NCBI RefSeq assembly: GCF_001673315.1
Contig: NZ_LZLQ01000026.1
Span: 1 to 39,196 of the forward strand
Length of the DNA stretch: 39,196 nt
Direction of reading: 5' to 3'
From: Mycobacterium asiaticum
GTDB lineage: Bacteria; Actinomycetota; Actinomycetes; Mycobacteriales; Mycobacteriaceae
In this document: positions 23,832 through 32,250 of the stretch, piece after piece
Layout: every line of letters starts with the position of its first letter
Numbering within the stretch: position 1 is the stretch's first letter
Made by a program: the position numbers and the translations under genes
The notes under the pieces: generated by a model
Databases searched by the model: none
Told to the model about the DNA's origin: nothing
The model's input: the letters and a program-made list of their open reading frames with translations, nothing else

Positions 23832-24725
23832 TCAGAATGCCTTCGGCTCAAGTGAGGCAAAAAAGTCCGTTTCTATCCTCACGTCCTCCACGACACGCTC
23901 CGTCGTCACGACACCGATGGCATTGTCCTTCAACAAGTCGCACAGCCGGTCACCATCTATGAGGTCAACGTGAGGAGCACCATCACGCTTCGCCTCCGCT
24001 CGGGCATCGCTAGTGAAGTTGCCTGTGGTTATCAACAGGCCTTTGTCGCCCCTCCCCGCCATCGCGCCTCGGAAGTCTCTGACAGCTCCCGACCCAACAC
24101 TGCCTTTGTATCGCTTGCATTGAAAAAAGACCGGAAACGTCAGCAAGTTCATCTGGTAGACGCCGAGACCGTCAATGCCGCCGTCGCCCGATCGACCAGT
24201 GACTTTCGCGCTCGTAAAGCCGGATTCTCGCAACAGACGCTGGGCAAGCCGTTCGAAAGCGACCGGCGAAAGGGCGAGGAGCGTTCTCAGCAATTCGTCC
24301 TTCCACTTCTCCTCAGCTTCAGCCTCGACCTTGTCAAGCTCACTACCGACGTCGGATCCGTCGTCTCCAATCCGCTTCTGACCCCTCTTGCTCGCCTGCT
24401 TGCGGTCCGCTGCGAACTCGGCGCGCAACGGCTCGATGCTCTGTCGGCTTGCATTCTGCCCCTCCGGCGTGACCGACCAGACGCCACGCGTGCTGTTGGT
24501 CAGGAGGCCCATCCCCTTCAGATAGGTCCGCGCCCACGCCAATCTGTTCTGGACTAGAGCTTGCCGCCCGCCGCTCAATAAGACGCTCTGCTGCTCGGGC
24601 GTGAGCTGCTCTCTCTCTATAACAGCGGCGTCCAACTCAGCAATCGAGGCGGAACCACCGAGCGCAATCGCGGCTTGGAGCGTCGGCCATAGCAGGTCGG
24701 AATACGCAGGAACGGCGACAGTCAT
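23832..24725 (-). CDS. mrr: Mrr-type restriction endonuclease
   Basis: 297 residues with the two-domain Mrr layout. The N-terminal winged-helix DNA-binding domain (Mrr_N) covers about 7-95 (ALGGSASIAELDAAVIEREQ, then YLKGMGLLTNSTRGVWSVTPEG). A charged linker follows. The nuclease domain from about 150 starts with FERLAQRLLRESGF and has RSGDGGIDGLG with Asp185 and FFQCKRYKG with Gln202 and Lys204, the D...QxK active site of the family. Mrr enzymes cut methylated DNA. It is the first gene of a two-gene transcript next to attR. ATG 24725 is the natural start. Modification specificity cannot be read. Confidence 0.92.
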   Translation of the reverse strand: MTVAVPAYSDLLWPTLQAAIALGGSASIAELDAAVIEREQLTPEQQSVLLSGGRQALVQNRLAWARTYLKGMGLLTNSTRGVWSVTPEGQNASRQSIEPLRAEFAADRKQASKRGQKRIGDDGSDVGSELDKVEAEAEEKWKDELLRTLLALSPVAFERLAQRLLRESGFTSAKVTGRSGDGGIDGLGVYQMNLLTFPVFFQCKRYKGSVGSGAVRDFRGAMAGRGDKGLLITTGNFTSDARAEAKRDGAPHVDLIDGDRLCDLLKDNAIGVVTTERVVEDVRIETDFFASLEPKAF

Positions 24726-24871
24726 ACGACAAGCGTCTCAATACCCTGCCGATGTTAGCTACACCCGGTCGGCTTGTGCCGAGGTTCCGCCACGCGCCGC
24801 GACGATGCCGCGACGAGGCGGGCCGCTAGCGGGTCAGTTCACCCCTATAACCCGTTCACCAGCTGTTATCG

Positions 24872-24915
24872 GTGCCCCCAGTCGGACTCGAACCGACACT
24901 GTGCGGATTTTAAGT
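24872..24915 (-). repeat. attR: integration core inside intact tRNA-Leu
   Basis: This is the right partner of the 44-base direct repeat. It spans the acceptor 3' strand, T arm, variable loop and 3' side of the anticodon arm of the tRNA gene. Since integration replaced the 3' part, this stretch left of the crossover came from the element and restored the tRNA sequence exactly. Confidence 0.88.
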
Positions 24916-24946
24916 CCGCTGCCTCTGCCAATTGGGCTATGGGGGC
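24873..24946 (-). tRNA. tRNA-Leu (anticodon UAA)
   Basis: A 74-base cloverleaf on the minus strand: acceptor GCCCCCA with TGGGGGC, anticodon stem GCGGA/TCCGC around CTTAAAA (anticodon UAA), T stem GTCGG/CCGAC with TTCGAGT loop. The variable loop is only five bases, unusual for a leucine tRNA, which normally has a long extra arm; the anticodon still reads UUA. The CCA end is not fully encoded (ACC then G). It serves as attachment site of the element, which lies just past its 3' end. Confidence 0.9.
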
Positions 24947-25290
24947 CAGCGGCGTCTGAATCTAGCCTGTGCCCGGCGGGTCGTGGAACGGTGATGCGCC
25001 TACGACGCTAGCGTGCGCGGTTGCCGCCGGATGTGTAGGATCGCGCGCCGCGCACAGATGGGGTGCGCTCGCGCCGGGGGTCAGATGACATGGCCGTATC
25101 GCGCGCCAAGAGCTTGTTAAAACTGCCCGCTCGACCGTTAAGACGCCGTAAACGTCGGTCATCCTGCGGCTTTCCGCCGCGACTGTGGAGCCATGGCTGG
25201 TTAGCGTTACGACAACGCACAGAGGCCGTTAAGCAAACACACAGGGCCGACCCGGGGAGGGGTCGGCACCTTCCAGTGAAGGAGCAATAA
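24947..25290. other. Spacer between tRNA-Leu and the PE gene
   Basis: 344 bases. It must hold the tRNA promoter on the minus strand and the PE-PPE promoter on the plus strand, but neither box pair is convincing. A GAAGGAG ribosome-binding site stands just before the PE start. Short frames in the stretch are not supported as genes. Confidence 0.5.
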
Positions 25291-26181
25291 ATGTCATTTT
25301 TGACAGCAGTGCCGCAAGAACTGGCCGCTGCGGCAGCGCAGCTGGGAGCTATCGGCAGCGCGCTGGCGGCAGAGAATGCCGGTGCTGCAGCTCCGACGAC
25401 CGCCATCGCGCCGGCCGCGGCAGACCAGGTCTCGATCATCCAGTCGGGCATCTTCACCGCCTACGGGGCGCTGTATCAGCAGCTTGCCGCCGAGGCTCAG
25501 GCGATCCAAGAGCAGTTTGTGCAGACCCTCGGACTGAGCAGTGGTACTTACGAGGCGTCGGAGTCGGCGAACGCGGCCGCGGCAACCTTGGCCGATGGTG
25601 CGTCGGCGGCAGCCACGGCGCCCGGCGCAGCTTCTCCGGTCACCGACTTCCTCACCCAGGTGGAGATACTCCTCGGCGGCCCCCTCTACAGCTCCGGCGG
25701 ACAGCCTTTCAGCCTGTCGGGCAACATGGCCAACATCGGCAGCTACGAAATCGGCAACTTTGCTTCGGCCTCCTCGAACATGCTCGGTCTGACCAGCGGT
25801 GGCTTGATGCCAGAGGGTTACGGCGTTCCCGAAGAACTTGCCACGGCGGCTGAGGCTGCGACCGCAGCCGAAGGCGCGTCGGCGGTCAGCGCGGTCGGCG
25901 CCACGGGCGGCGGACCCGTCGCAGCGGCGCTGGGCACGTCGACCCTGATCGGCTCGATGTCCGCGCCGCCGAGCTGGGCCACGGGGGCCACCCTGGTCTC
26001 CAGTACCGCTCCTAGTGCGCTATCCGGCACCGGCTGGACCGCTGCGGCGCCGGCCGCGGCGACCGGCGGGTTCTATCCCGGCATGCCCGGGGTGGCGTCG
26101 GCCGCACGCAACAGCGCCGGGTTCGGTGCGCCCCGCTACGGCGTCAAGCCCATCGTCATGCCGAAGGCGGCGACCGTCTAG
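25291..26181 (+). CDS. PE-family protein with a PPE-SVP-like C-terminal tail
   Basis: 296 residues. The N-terminal 95 are a PE domain (MSFLTAVPQELAAAAAQLGA and following helices) with the secretion motif YxxxE as YEASE at 87-91. The name-giving Pro-Glu is Pro-Gln here, a known variant. The rest is Ala/Gly/Ser-rich and ends GFGAPRYGVKPIVMPKAATV, the kind of end seen in PPE-SVP proteins; a degenerate SVP element appears as GSMSAPPSW. It probably forms a heterodimer with the PPE protein encoded 67 bases downstream, exported by a type VII system (ESX-5 is usual for SVP-type partners; no ESX genes are in the window). GAAGGAG precedes the ATG. Confidence 0.93.
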   Translation: MSFLTAVPQELAAAAAQLGAIGSALAAENAGAAAPTTAIAPAAADQVSIIQSGIFTAYGALYQQLAAEAQAIQEQFVQTLGLSSGTYEASESANAAAATLADGASAAATAPGAASPVTDFLTQVEILLGGPLYSSGGQPFSLSGNMANIGSYEIGNFASASSNMLGLTSGGLMPEGYGVPEELATAAEAATAAEGASAVSAVGATGGGPVAAALGTSTLIGSMSAPPSWATGATLVSSTAPSALSGTGWTAAAPAAATGGFYPGMPGVASAARNSAGFGAPRYGVKPIVMPKAATV

Positions 26182-26248
26182 CCCCGTCCAAGCCGCCCAG
26201 CCACCGCAAGCCAATCAAGCCAACCCGAAGCCAAAGGAACTAAGAGAA

Positions 26249-27439
26249 ATGTCTTTTGCCGCTTTCCCGCCCGAGATCAACTCCGGACTCATGTACACGG
26301 GTGCGGGCGCCGGGCCGTTGATGGCCGCCGCGACTGCGTGGAACAACCTGGCCGCCGAACTGAGCACCACCGCGGCCCAGTACGAGTCGATCATCACCTC
26401 GCTGACCACCGAACAATGGACCGGTGCGGGTTCGGCCGCCGCGGCAGCCGCTGCCCAGCCTTACGTCGCGTGGCTGAGCAGCACCGCGGCAGCGGCCGAG
26501 CAAGCCGGCATCCAAGCTTCGGCCTCGGCCGCGGCATACGAGGCGGCATTCACGGCAACCGTTCCGCCGCCGGTGATCGCCGCGAATCGCGCGTTGCTCG
26601 CAGCGCTGGTAGCGACCAATTTCCTGGGTATCAACACTCCCGCGATCATGGCGACCGAGGCCCAGTACGCCGAGATGTGGGTTCAAGACGTCATCGCAAT
26701 GACCACTTATCAGGCCGCGGCAACAACCGCCGCTGTTCTTGATCCACTGACGCCGGCCACACAGACCACGAACCCGGGTGGCGCGGGCGCCCAAGCTGCC
26801 GCTGTATCCGCTGCTCAGGCGGTTGGACCCGCAGCGTCTTTGGGTGACATCGTCACCGGTCTGCAATCGGAGCTGGGCAATCTGAGCCTGGGCACCTCGT
26901 CCATCGGTACCGGCTTGTTCAACGCCTTGCCGGTTCCGGTGCAAGAATTACTGACCGCTGTCGATGGGTTCCTCGGCACGCCGCTGATCTTCAACGGCAT
27001 CCAGCAGGTCGGTGTCACGGCATCCTGGTTCATGTTCGCCGCCATCCCCAATGGCATCTTCGCCGCGCACACCATCGATGCCAACATCGCCGCGGCCGCG
27101 GAGGCCGCTGCCGCCGGTCCGGCTGCGGCCGCGGCGGGTGCCGCCGCAGGCCTTGCCGGCGAGGTCGAATCGGTGGGTGCGGCTGCCGCTCTGGGCGAGG
27201 CGGGCCTGGTCGGCAGCCTGTCGGTGCCGTCCAGCTGGGCCAGCGCCGCCCCGGCGGCGGAAGCGGCGGCTGGAACGGCGTTGGCGGGCAGCGGCTGGAC
27301 CGTTCCCGGCGAAGGTGCGGCGCCGGGCGTCATGGCCGGCATGCCGGGTATGGCTTCCGCCGCGAAGGGGGCCGGCGCCTACGCCGGGCCTCGGTACGGG
27401 TTCAAGCCGACCGTCATGCCCAAGCAGGTCGTCGTCTAA
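26249..27439 (+). CDS. PPE-family protein, SVP subfamily
   Basis: 396 residues. The PPE domain of about 180 residues begins MSFAAFPPEINSGLMYTGAG, with the Pro-Pro-Glu at 7-9 and the WxG turn in EQWTGAGS (Trp57). The C-terminal part carries the SVP signature GSLSVPSSW at about 322-330 and ends YGFKPTVMPKQVVV, matching the tail of the PE protein before it. ATG 26249 is used; the frame is open upstream to 26015 but that is shadow of the PE gene. PE and PPE are co-transcribed and expected to pair through their helical domains, with the PPE tip bound by an EspG chaperone. The function at the cell surface is unknown. Confidence 0.94.
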   Translation: MSFAAFPPEINSGLMYTGAGAGPLMAAATAWNNLAAELSTTAAQYESIITSLTTEQWTGAGSAAAAAAAQPYVAWLSSTAAAAEQAGIQASASAAAYEAAFTATVPPPVIAANRALLAALVATNFLGINTPAIMATEAQYAEMWVQDVIAMTTYQAAATTAAVLDPLTPATQTTNPGGAGAQAAAVSAAQAVGPAASLGDIVTGLQSELGNLSLGTSSIGTGLFNALPVPVQELLTAVDGFLGTPLIFNGIQQVGVTASWFMFAAIPNGIFAAHTIDANIAAAAEAAAAGPAAAAAGAAAGLAGEVESVGAAAALGEAGLVGSLSVPSSWASAAPAAEAAAGTALAGSGWTVPGEGAAPGVMAGMPGMASAAKGAGAYAGPRYGFKPTVMPKQVVV

Positions 27440-27958
27440 CAAGGACACGTACCGCCTAAACCGGTTGGATTTCAGCTGGGTCTCACACCGCTGCGACACG
27501 GGGCATTGTTGTTTGCCAGCTGTCGCTCGATGAACGGGATCTGACCGCCCCAACCGTGCGGTCACGGCGGCGGTCGGGCACCCCGGGCAAATGCGGTATC
27601 GCCGGCGATGGAGTGGGTGCGATGAATATACGGCTCCGTTAATTACGTTGTGGCGCGACGGTAATGGTGTCGCGGAGCCCTCGTTCGGCGATTCTGCTCG
27701 GCTAGCGGGCCAGCAAACCCGGCCCGAATTCGCCCGTCGGTTCGATCGTTTCGCTCGGCACGGTTCAACACGACGAAAATCGTTGCTCGTCAACCGTGTC
27801 CGCCGCCGCGAGACATGTCGCGTATTACCGCGCTCTGCCACCGCGCCATATCCAGCGCATGCCTCAAGCGATCCGGCAGCGAAACGCAGGTGCGAGTAGA
27901 TTTGAGAAGTCTATGAACACAGTGACAACCATATGTGTGGTTGAAAGAATCCTCGAAT
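27440..27958. other. 519-base upstream region of trcR
   Basis: No gene is supported between the PPE stop and trcR. The last 35 bases contain the inverted repeat listed separately. A few A/T-rich patches (near 27620-27650 and 27900-27960) could be promoter or regulator sites. TrcR of M. tuberculosis is known to bind an A/T-rich stretch of its own promoter; I cannot place the equivalent site with certainty. Confidence 0.45.
27926..27943 (+). promoter_or_regulatory. Perfect inverted repeat just before trcR
   Basis: CAACCA and TGGTTG enclose TATGTG, 15 bases before the trcR start. It could be a regulator site, perhaps for TrcR itself, or an RNA hairpin limiting access to the start. Nothing in the sequence decides between these. 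Confidence 0.4.
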
Positions 27959-28732
27959 ATGACGGCAATGCAGGGATACGCGCGCAGCCAACGTCCGCGT
28001 CAGGCAATTCTGGGGCAACTCCCCCGGATCAACCGGGCCGATGGTTCCCCGATCCGAGTGTTGCTGGTCGACGACGAGCCCGCCCTGACCAATCTGGTCA
28101 AGATGGCGCTGCACTACGAGGGCTGGGATGTCGAGACCGCCCACAACGGGCGCGAGGCCATAGCCAAGTTCGAGCAGATCAACCCCGACGTGCTCGTCCT
28201 GGACATCATGCTGCCCGACGTCGACGGACTACAGATTCTGCAGCGAGTCCGGGAATCCGAGACCTACACACCCACCCTGTTCCTCACCGCCCGCGATTCG
28301 GTGATGGACCGGGTTACCGGCCTGACCGCCGGCGCCGACGACTACATGACCAAACCGTTCAGTCTCGAGGAACTGGTCGCCCGGCTGCGCGGGTTGCTGC
28401 GCCGGTCCAGCCATCTCGCTCCGCCCGCGGACGAATCCCTCAAGGTCGGCGACCTCAAGCTCGACGCCGCCAGTCGCGAGGTCAGCCGTGGTGGCACTCC
28501 GATATCGCTGTCATCGACCGAGTTCGAGCTGTTGCGGTTCTTGATGCGCAATCCGCGCCGGGCGCTGAGCCGCACCGAGATCCTCGACCGGGTGTGGAAC
28601 TACGATTTCGCCGGCCGAACCAGCATCGTCGATCTCTACATTTCCTATCTCAGGAAGAAGATCGACGCCGACCGAGAGCCGATGATCCATACTGTCCGCG
28701 GGATTGGATACATGCTCCGACCACCGGAATGA
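27959..28732 (+). CDS. trcR: TrcR two-component response regulator
   Basis: 257 residues, OmpR/PhoB type, very close to M. tuberculosis TrcR as I remember it, including the N-terminal extension RQAILGQLPRINRADGSPIR. The receiver domain has the acidic pair at 38-39, the phosphorylated Asp82 in VLVLDIMLPDVDG, and Lys132 in YMTKPFS. The C-terminal winged helix has LSSTEFELLRFLMRNPRRAL and ends RGIGYMLRPPE. ATG 27959 gives the expected length. It lies eight bases before trcS. It acts with TrcS as a phosphorelay; TrcR is known to bind its own promoter. The signal is unknown. Confidence 0.95.
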   Translation: MTAMQGYARSQRPRQAILGQLPRINRADGSPIRVLLVDDEPALTNLVKMALHYEGWDVETAHNGREAIAKFEQINPDVLVLDIMLPDVDGLQILQRVRESETYTPTLFLTARDSVMDRVTGLTAGADDYMTKPFSLEELVARLRGLLRRSSHLAPPADESLKVGDLKLDAASREVSRGGTPISLSSTEFELLRFLMRNPRRALSRTEILDRVWNYDFAGRTSIVDLYISYLRKKIDADREPMIHTVRGIGYMLRPPE

Positions 28733-28740
28733 GTTCTTGA

Positions 28741-30252
28741 ATGTCGGGGGATCGCAACATTCCCCGCTGGTTCCCCCGTTCGCTCCGTAAGCAACTGATG
28801 TTGGGCGTATTGACGGTGGTGACGCTCGTCCTGGTGGCGGTGGGCGCCGTCTCTGTGCTGAGCCTGCGCGGCTATGTCACGGCGATGAACGACGCCGAAG
28901 TCACCGAATCCATGCACGCGTTCAGTCACTCCTACGCCAGGTACCGCAACGGGGAGCACACCTCGGTGCACACCGGGATTCCGCCGATCTCCCAGGCACT
29001 GCTGGAGTTCACCGGACAAACTCCGGGCAATCTCATCGCGGTCCTCCGTGACGGCAAAGTGGTGGCCTCGGCCGTCTTCTCCGAAGACGAACCTCGCGCC
29101 GCGCCTCCGGACGTCGTGCGCACCATCGAGGCGCAGGCATGGTCCGACGGTGGGTCCCGTATCGAAAACCTGGGCACCCTCGGCCCCCATCAGGTGGAAA
29201 GCCGGACCGTCGGATCCGACCGCCTCGTCGTCGGAGTTTCGCTCAGCATCGCCGACCACATCATCTCCCGCAAACAACTCACCACCGTCGTGCTGGTGGC
29301 TACCGCCCTGGTGATCACGGCCGTCCTGACGGCATGGGTGGTGGGTTATGCGCTGCGTCCGTTGAGCCGGGTTGCCGCGACCGCGGCGGAGGTCGCGGCG
29401 ATGCCGCTGGCGGGCGACGACCATCAGATCAGTGTCCGTGTCCGGCCCGAGGACACCGACCCCGATAACGAGGTCGGGATCGTCGGACACACATTGAACC
29501 GCCTGCTCGATAACGTCGACAGCGCGTTGGCGCACCGGGTCGAATCCGACTTGAGGATGCGCCAATTCATCACCGATGCCAGCCACGAGTTGCGCACGCC
29601 GCTGGCGGCCATCCAGGGTTATGCCGAACTGACCCGCCAGGACAGCTCGGACCTGCCGCCGACCACCGAATATGCCCTTGCGCGCATCGAGTCGGAGGGC
29701 CGTCGGATGGCTTCGTTGGTCGACGAACTCCTGTTGCTTTCCCGTTTGGGTGAAGGCGAGGATCTGCAGACTGAGGACCTCGAGCTCACCGATCTGGTGG
29801 CCAACGCGGTGAACGACGCCGCGGTGGCCGCGCCGACGCACCGTTGGGTCAAGGAACTGCCGGACGAGCCGGTGTGGGTAAACGGTGACCACGCCCGGCT
29901 GCACCAACTGCTCAGCAATCTGCTCACCAACGCCTGTGTGCACACTCCGCCGGGCGTCACCGTGACCACGGGCATCACCTGCCATCGCGACGGCGCGCAG
30001 GCACCGTATGTGGAGTTGACGGTCGCCGACGACGGACCCGACATCGAACCCGACGTGCTGCCCCACCTTTTCGAGCGGTTCGTACGCGCCGACAAAGCGC
30101 GCTCCAATGGATCCGGACACGGCCTGGGCCTGGCCATCGTCAGCTCGATCGTCAAAGCTCACAACGGTTCGGTCGCTGCCGAATCAGCCAACGGCCTCAC
30201 GGTCTTTCGTGTGCATCTGCCGATGATCGAGGCACCTGTCGAGGCCGGCTGA
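28741..30252 (+). CDS. trcS: TrcS sensor histidine kinase
   Basis: 503 residues, orthodox membrane sensor kinase. A first membrane span lies at about 18-42 (LMLGVLTVVTLVLVAVGAVS), an outer sensing part follows to about 180, and a second span at about 181-203. A HAMP segment leads to the phosphorylated His282 in DASHELRTPLAA. The ATP-binding part has LLSNLLTNACVHTP (N box), VADDGPDI and SGHGLGLAIV. It would autophosphorylate and pass phosphate to TrcR. Note DDGPDI where most kinases have DNGPGI: a changed G1 box, still with its first Asp. It is followed by a hairpin and then the kdp operon on the same strand. Confidence 0.95.
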   Translation: MSGDRNIPRWFPRSLRKQLMLGVLTVVTLVLVAVGAVSVLSLRGYVTAMNDAEVTESMHAFSHSYARYRNGEHTSVHTGIPPISQALLEFTGQTPGNLIAVLRDGKVVASAVFSEDEPRAAPPDVVRTIEAQAWSDGGSRIENLGTLGPHQVESRTVGSDRLVVGVSLSIADHIISRKQLTTVVLVATALVITAVLTAWVVGYALRPLSRVAATAAEVAAMPLAGDDHQISVRVRPEDTDPDNEVGIVGHTLNRLLDNVDSALAHRVESDLRMRQFITDASHELRTPLAAIQGYAELTRQDSSDLPPTTEYALARIESEGRRMASLVDELLLLSRLGEGEDLQTEDLELTDLVANAVNDAAVAAPTHRWVKELPDEPVWVNGDHARLHQLLSNLLTNACVHTPPGVTVTTGITCHRDGAQAPYVELTVADDGPDIEPDVLPHLFERFVRADKARSNGSGHGLGLAIVSSIVKAHNGSVAAESANGLTVFRVHLPMIEAPVEAG

Positions 30253-30261
30253 CTGCCCACT

Positions 30262-30277
30262 GACGAGCGCACTCGTC
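30262..30277 (+). terminator. Possible intrinsic hairpin after trcS
   Basis: GACGAG-CGCA-CTCGTC is a perfect six-pair stem with a four-base loop ten bases after the trcS stop. There is no U tract, as is common in mycobacteria, so termination is only likely. If it works, kdp transcription starts in the 130 bases that follow. Confidence 0.45.
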
Positions 30278-30410
30278 GGGGCGTAAAAGTCACGGCGGAG
30301 GCTGTAAAGAAACCGTCAAGGCAGCGGCCACTCCACTCCGGTCACGCCTAGCCTTCGATCTGGCCCTCATCCGGGGGCCCGCGACGGCTTTGGGAGTGGG
30401 AGCATCTGCA

Positions 30411-30491
30411 ATGGTTTCCGTGCTGGCCTACCTGATGCTGACGGTGGTGGTATTCGCCGCACTCAGCGCGCTGCTGAAGCTGAAAATATGA
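30411..30491 (+). CDS. 26-residue membrane peptide upstream of kdpF
   Basis: The ATG is preceded by GGGAGTGGGAG at a suitable distance. The product [20 protein letters not shown] continues with a short basic end (KLKI), a single membrane span. Its stop overlaps the kdpF start (ATGA), so the two would be co-translated, and kdpF itself lacks a strong ribosome-binding site. Function unknown; it could assist the Kdp complex as KdpF does, or only serve as a translational leader. Small size keeps confidence moderate. Confidence 0.5.
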   Translation: MVSVLAYLMLTVVVFAALSALLKLKI

Positions 30492-30577
30492 GCGCCGCCA
30501 ACGGCATTGGTCTGGTACTGGCCATCCTCGTCGCGCTATTGCTGATCGCGGCGCTGCTGAACCCGGAGAAGTTCTGA
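30488..30577 (+). CDS. kdpF: KdpF, small subunit of the K+-transporting ATPase
   Basis: A 29-residue single-span peptide ([16 protein letters not shown]) with the typical KdpF end NPEKF. It stabilises the KdpABC complex in the membrane. The start overlaps the stop of the 26-residue frame and its last base is the first base of the kdpA start, so the operon is tightly coupled. Confidence 0.88.
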   Translation: MSAANGIGLVLAILVALLLIAALLNPEKF

Positions 30578-32247
30578 TGGGTGAAACCGCTGCGGCCATG
30601 ATCTTTCTCGCCGTGTTGGTTGCCGCCCTGGCCGCTGCGCATATTCCACTGGGCGACTACATGTACCGGGTCTACACAGCCGAAAAGGACTCGCGCGCTG
30701 AGCGCTTGGTCTATCGGCTGGTCGGTGCCGATCCGAAGGCGGAACAGACCTGGGCCGCGTACGCCCGAAGTGTGCTGACCTTTTCGGCGGTAAGCATCGT
30801 CTTTCTGTTCGGTTTACAACTTGTACAGGGCAAACTGCCACTGCGCCTGCGTGATCCGGCCACACCGATGACACCGTCGCTGGCCTGGAACACCGCAGTC
30901 AGCTTCGTCACCAACACGAACTGGCAGGCCTATGCCGGCGAAACCACACAGGGACATCTGGTCCAAATGAGCGGACTGGCGGTGCAGAACTTTCTCTCGG
31001 CCGCGGTCGGGATGTCCGTCGCCGTCACCCTGGTGCGTGGGTTCGCGCGTCAGCGCACCAGCGAACTCGGCAACTTCTGGGTCGACCTGACCCGCGGCAC
31101 GCTGCGCGTCCTGCTACCGATCTCGCTGCTGGGCGCGATCGTGCTGCTCACCGGCGGCGTCGTACAGAACTTCCACCTCAACGACCAGATTGTGCACCCG
31201 CTGGTCGGAACACCGCAGACCATTCCCGGCGGTCCGGTGGCCAGCCAGGAGGCCATCAAACTGTTGGGCACCAACGGCGGTGGGTTCTACAACGCCAACT
31301 CGGCGCATCCGTTCGAGAACCCGACGGCCTGGACCAACTGGGTGCAGATCTTTTTGATACTGGTCATCGGCTTCTCGCTGCCCCGCACCTTCGGCCGCAT
31401 GGTGGGCAGCAAGAAGCAGGGTTACGCGATCACCGCCGTCGTCAGCGTCATCGCCGCGGTCAGCGTCACTGCGATGATGCTGTTTCAATTGCAGCATCAC
31501 GGCACCGTCCCTACCGCCGTAGGCGCCGCCGCGGAGGGAGTCGAACAGCGGCTGGGCGTAGCCGATTCCGCGATTTTCGCCGACGCCACCACGTTGACGT
31601 CCACCGGCGCCGTCGACTCGGCACACGATTCCTACACCAGCCTGGGCGGCATGATGACGATGTTCAACATGCAACTGGGCGAGGTGGCTCCCGGGGGCGT
31701 GGGCTCCGGGTTGTACGGAATCCTGATCCTGGCCGTCATCACGGTGTTCGTTGCCGGCTTGATGGTGGGCCGGACACCGGAATACCTCGGCAAAAAGATC
31801 ACTCCCCGCGAAATGAAGTTCGCCGCAAGCTATTTCCTGATCACCCCGCTCCTCGTACTGGTCGGCACGGCCACCGCCATGGCGCTGCCCGGTGAGCGGG
31901 CCGGCATGGCCAACACCGGGCCGCACGGACTTTCCGAGGTGCTGTACGCATTCAGCTCGGCGGCCAACAACAACGGGTCGGCATTTGCCGGCTTGACGGC
32001 CGACACCGTCTGGTTCAACACCGCATTGGGCTTGGCAATGCTGCTGGGCCGCTTCGTGCCGATCATCCTGGTGCTCGCGCTGGCCGGTTCGCTGGCCCGC
32101 CAGGGCGTAACCCCGGCGTCCAGCGGCACGCTGCCCACCCACCGGCCACAATTCGTCGGCCTGGTGGTCGGTGTGACGATCATCCTGGTTGCGCTGACGT
32201 TCCTGCCCGCGCTGGCCCTGGGGCCTCTTGCTGAAGGGATCCACTGA
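30577..32247 (+). CDS. kdpA: KdpA, potassium-binding channel-like subunit
   Basis: 556 residues and about ten membrane spans. KdpA selects and binds K+ in the Kdp pump. Selectivity-filter loops are visible: [11 protein letters not shown] at about 112-122, [20 protein letters not shown] at about 231-250, a third around [20 protein letters not shown], and a fourth as [17 protein letters not shown] 30577 overlaps the kdpF stop. The length equals that of other KdpA proteins and no break is seen. Expression is probably controlled by KdpE encoded downstream. Confidence 0.97.
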   Translation: MGETAAAMIFLAVLVAALAAAHIPLGDYMYRVYTAEKDSRAERLVYRLVGADPKAEQTWAAYARSVLTFSAVSIVFLFGLQLVQGKLPLRLRDPATPMTPSLAWNTAVSFVTNTNWQAYAGETTQGHLVQMSGLAVQNFLSAAVGMSVAVTLVRGFARQRTSELGNFWVDLTRGTLRVLLPISLLGAIVLLTGGVVQNFHLNDQIVHPLVGTPQTIPGGPVASQEAIKLLGTNGGGFYNANSAHPFENPTAWTNWVQIFLILVIGFSLPRTFGRMVGSKKQGYAITAVVSVIAAVSVTAMMLFQLQHHGTVPTAVGAAAEGVEQRLGVADSAIFADATTLTSTGAVDSAHDSYTSLGGMMTMFNMQLGEVAPGGVGSGLYGILILAVITVFVAGLMVGRTPEYLGKKITPREMKFAASYFLITPLLVLVGTATAMALPGERAGMANTGPHGLSEVLYAFSSAANNNGSAFAGLTADTVWFNTALGLAMLLGRFVPIILVLALAGSLARQGVTPASSGTLPTHRPQFVGLVVGVTIILVALTFLPALALGPLAEGIH

Positions 32248-32250
32248 ATC

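Larger units (their letters stand above)
13776..24915. mobile_element. 11.1-kb integrated element in tRNA-Leu(UAA), phage-satellite-like with restriction cargo
   Basis: The bounds are set by a 44-base direct repeat with two mismatches: 13776-13819 and 24872-24915. The right copy lies inside an intact tRNA-Leu gene; the left copy is only a detached tRNA 3' portion. This is the standard result of tyrosine-integrase insertion into a tRNA gene. Inside are integrase, serine recombinase, excisionase-like gene, truncated primase-polymerase, HGG phage protein, two unknown genes, a second HTH gene, a major capsid-like gene and a small partner, plus three restriction-type genes at the two ends. Portal, protease, large terminase, tail and lysis genes are absent. 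The restriction gene near attL is visibly richer in A and T than the chromosomal genes, a sign of transfer. Confidence 0.88.

Noticed and set aside
24601..25011. Plus-strand frames crossing the tRNA-Leu gene
   Set aside because: They run through the Mrr 5' end and the tRNA and have no coding features.
28645..30162. 505-residue minus-strand frame opposite trcS
   Set aside because: TrcS is complete on the plus strand; the antisense frame has no motif.
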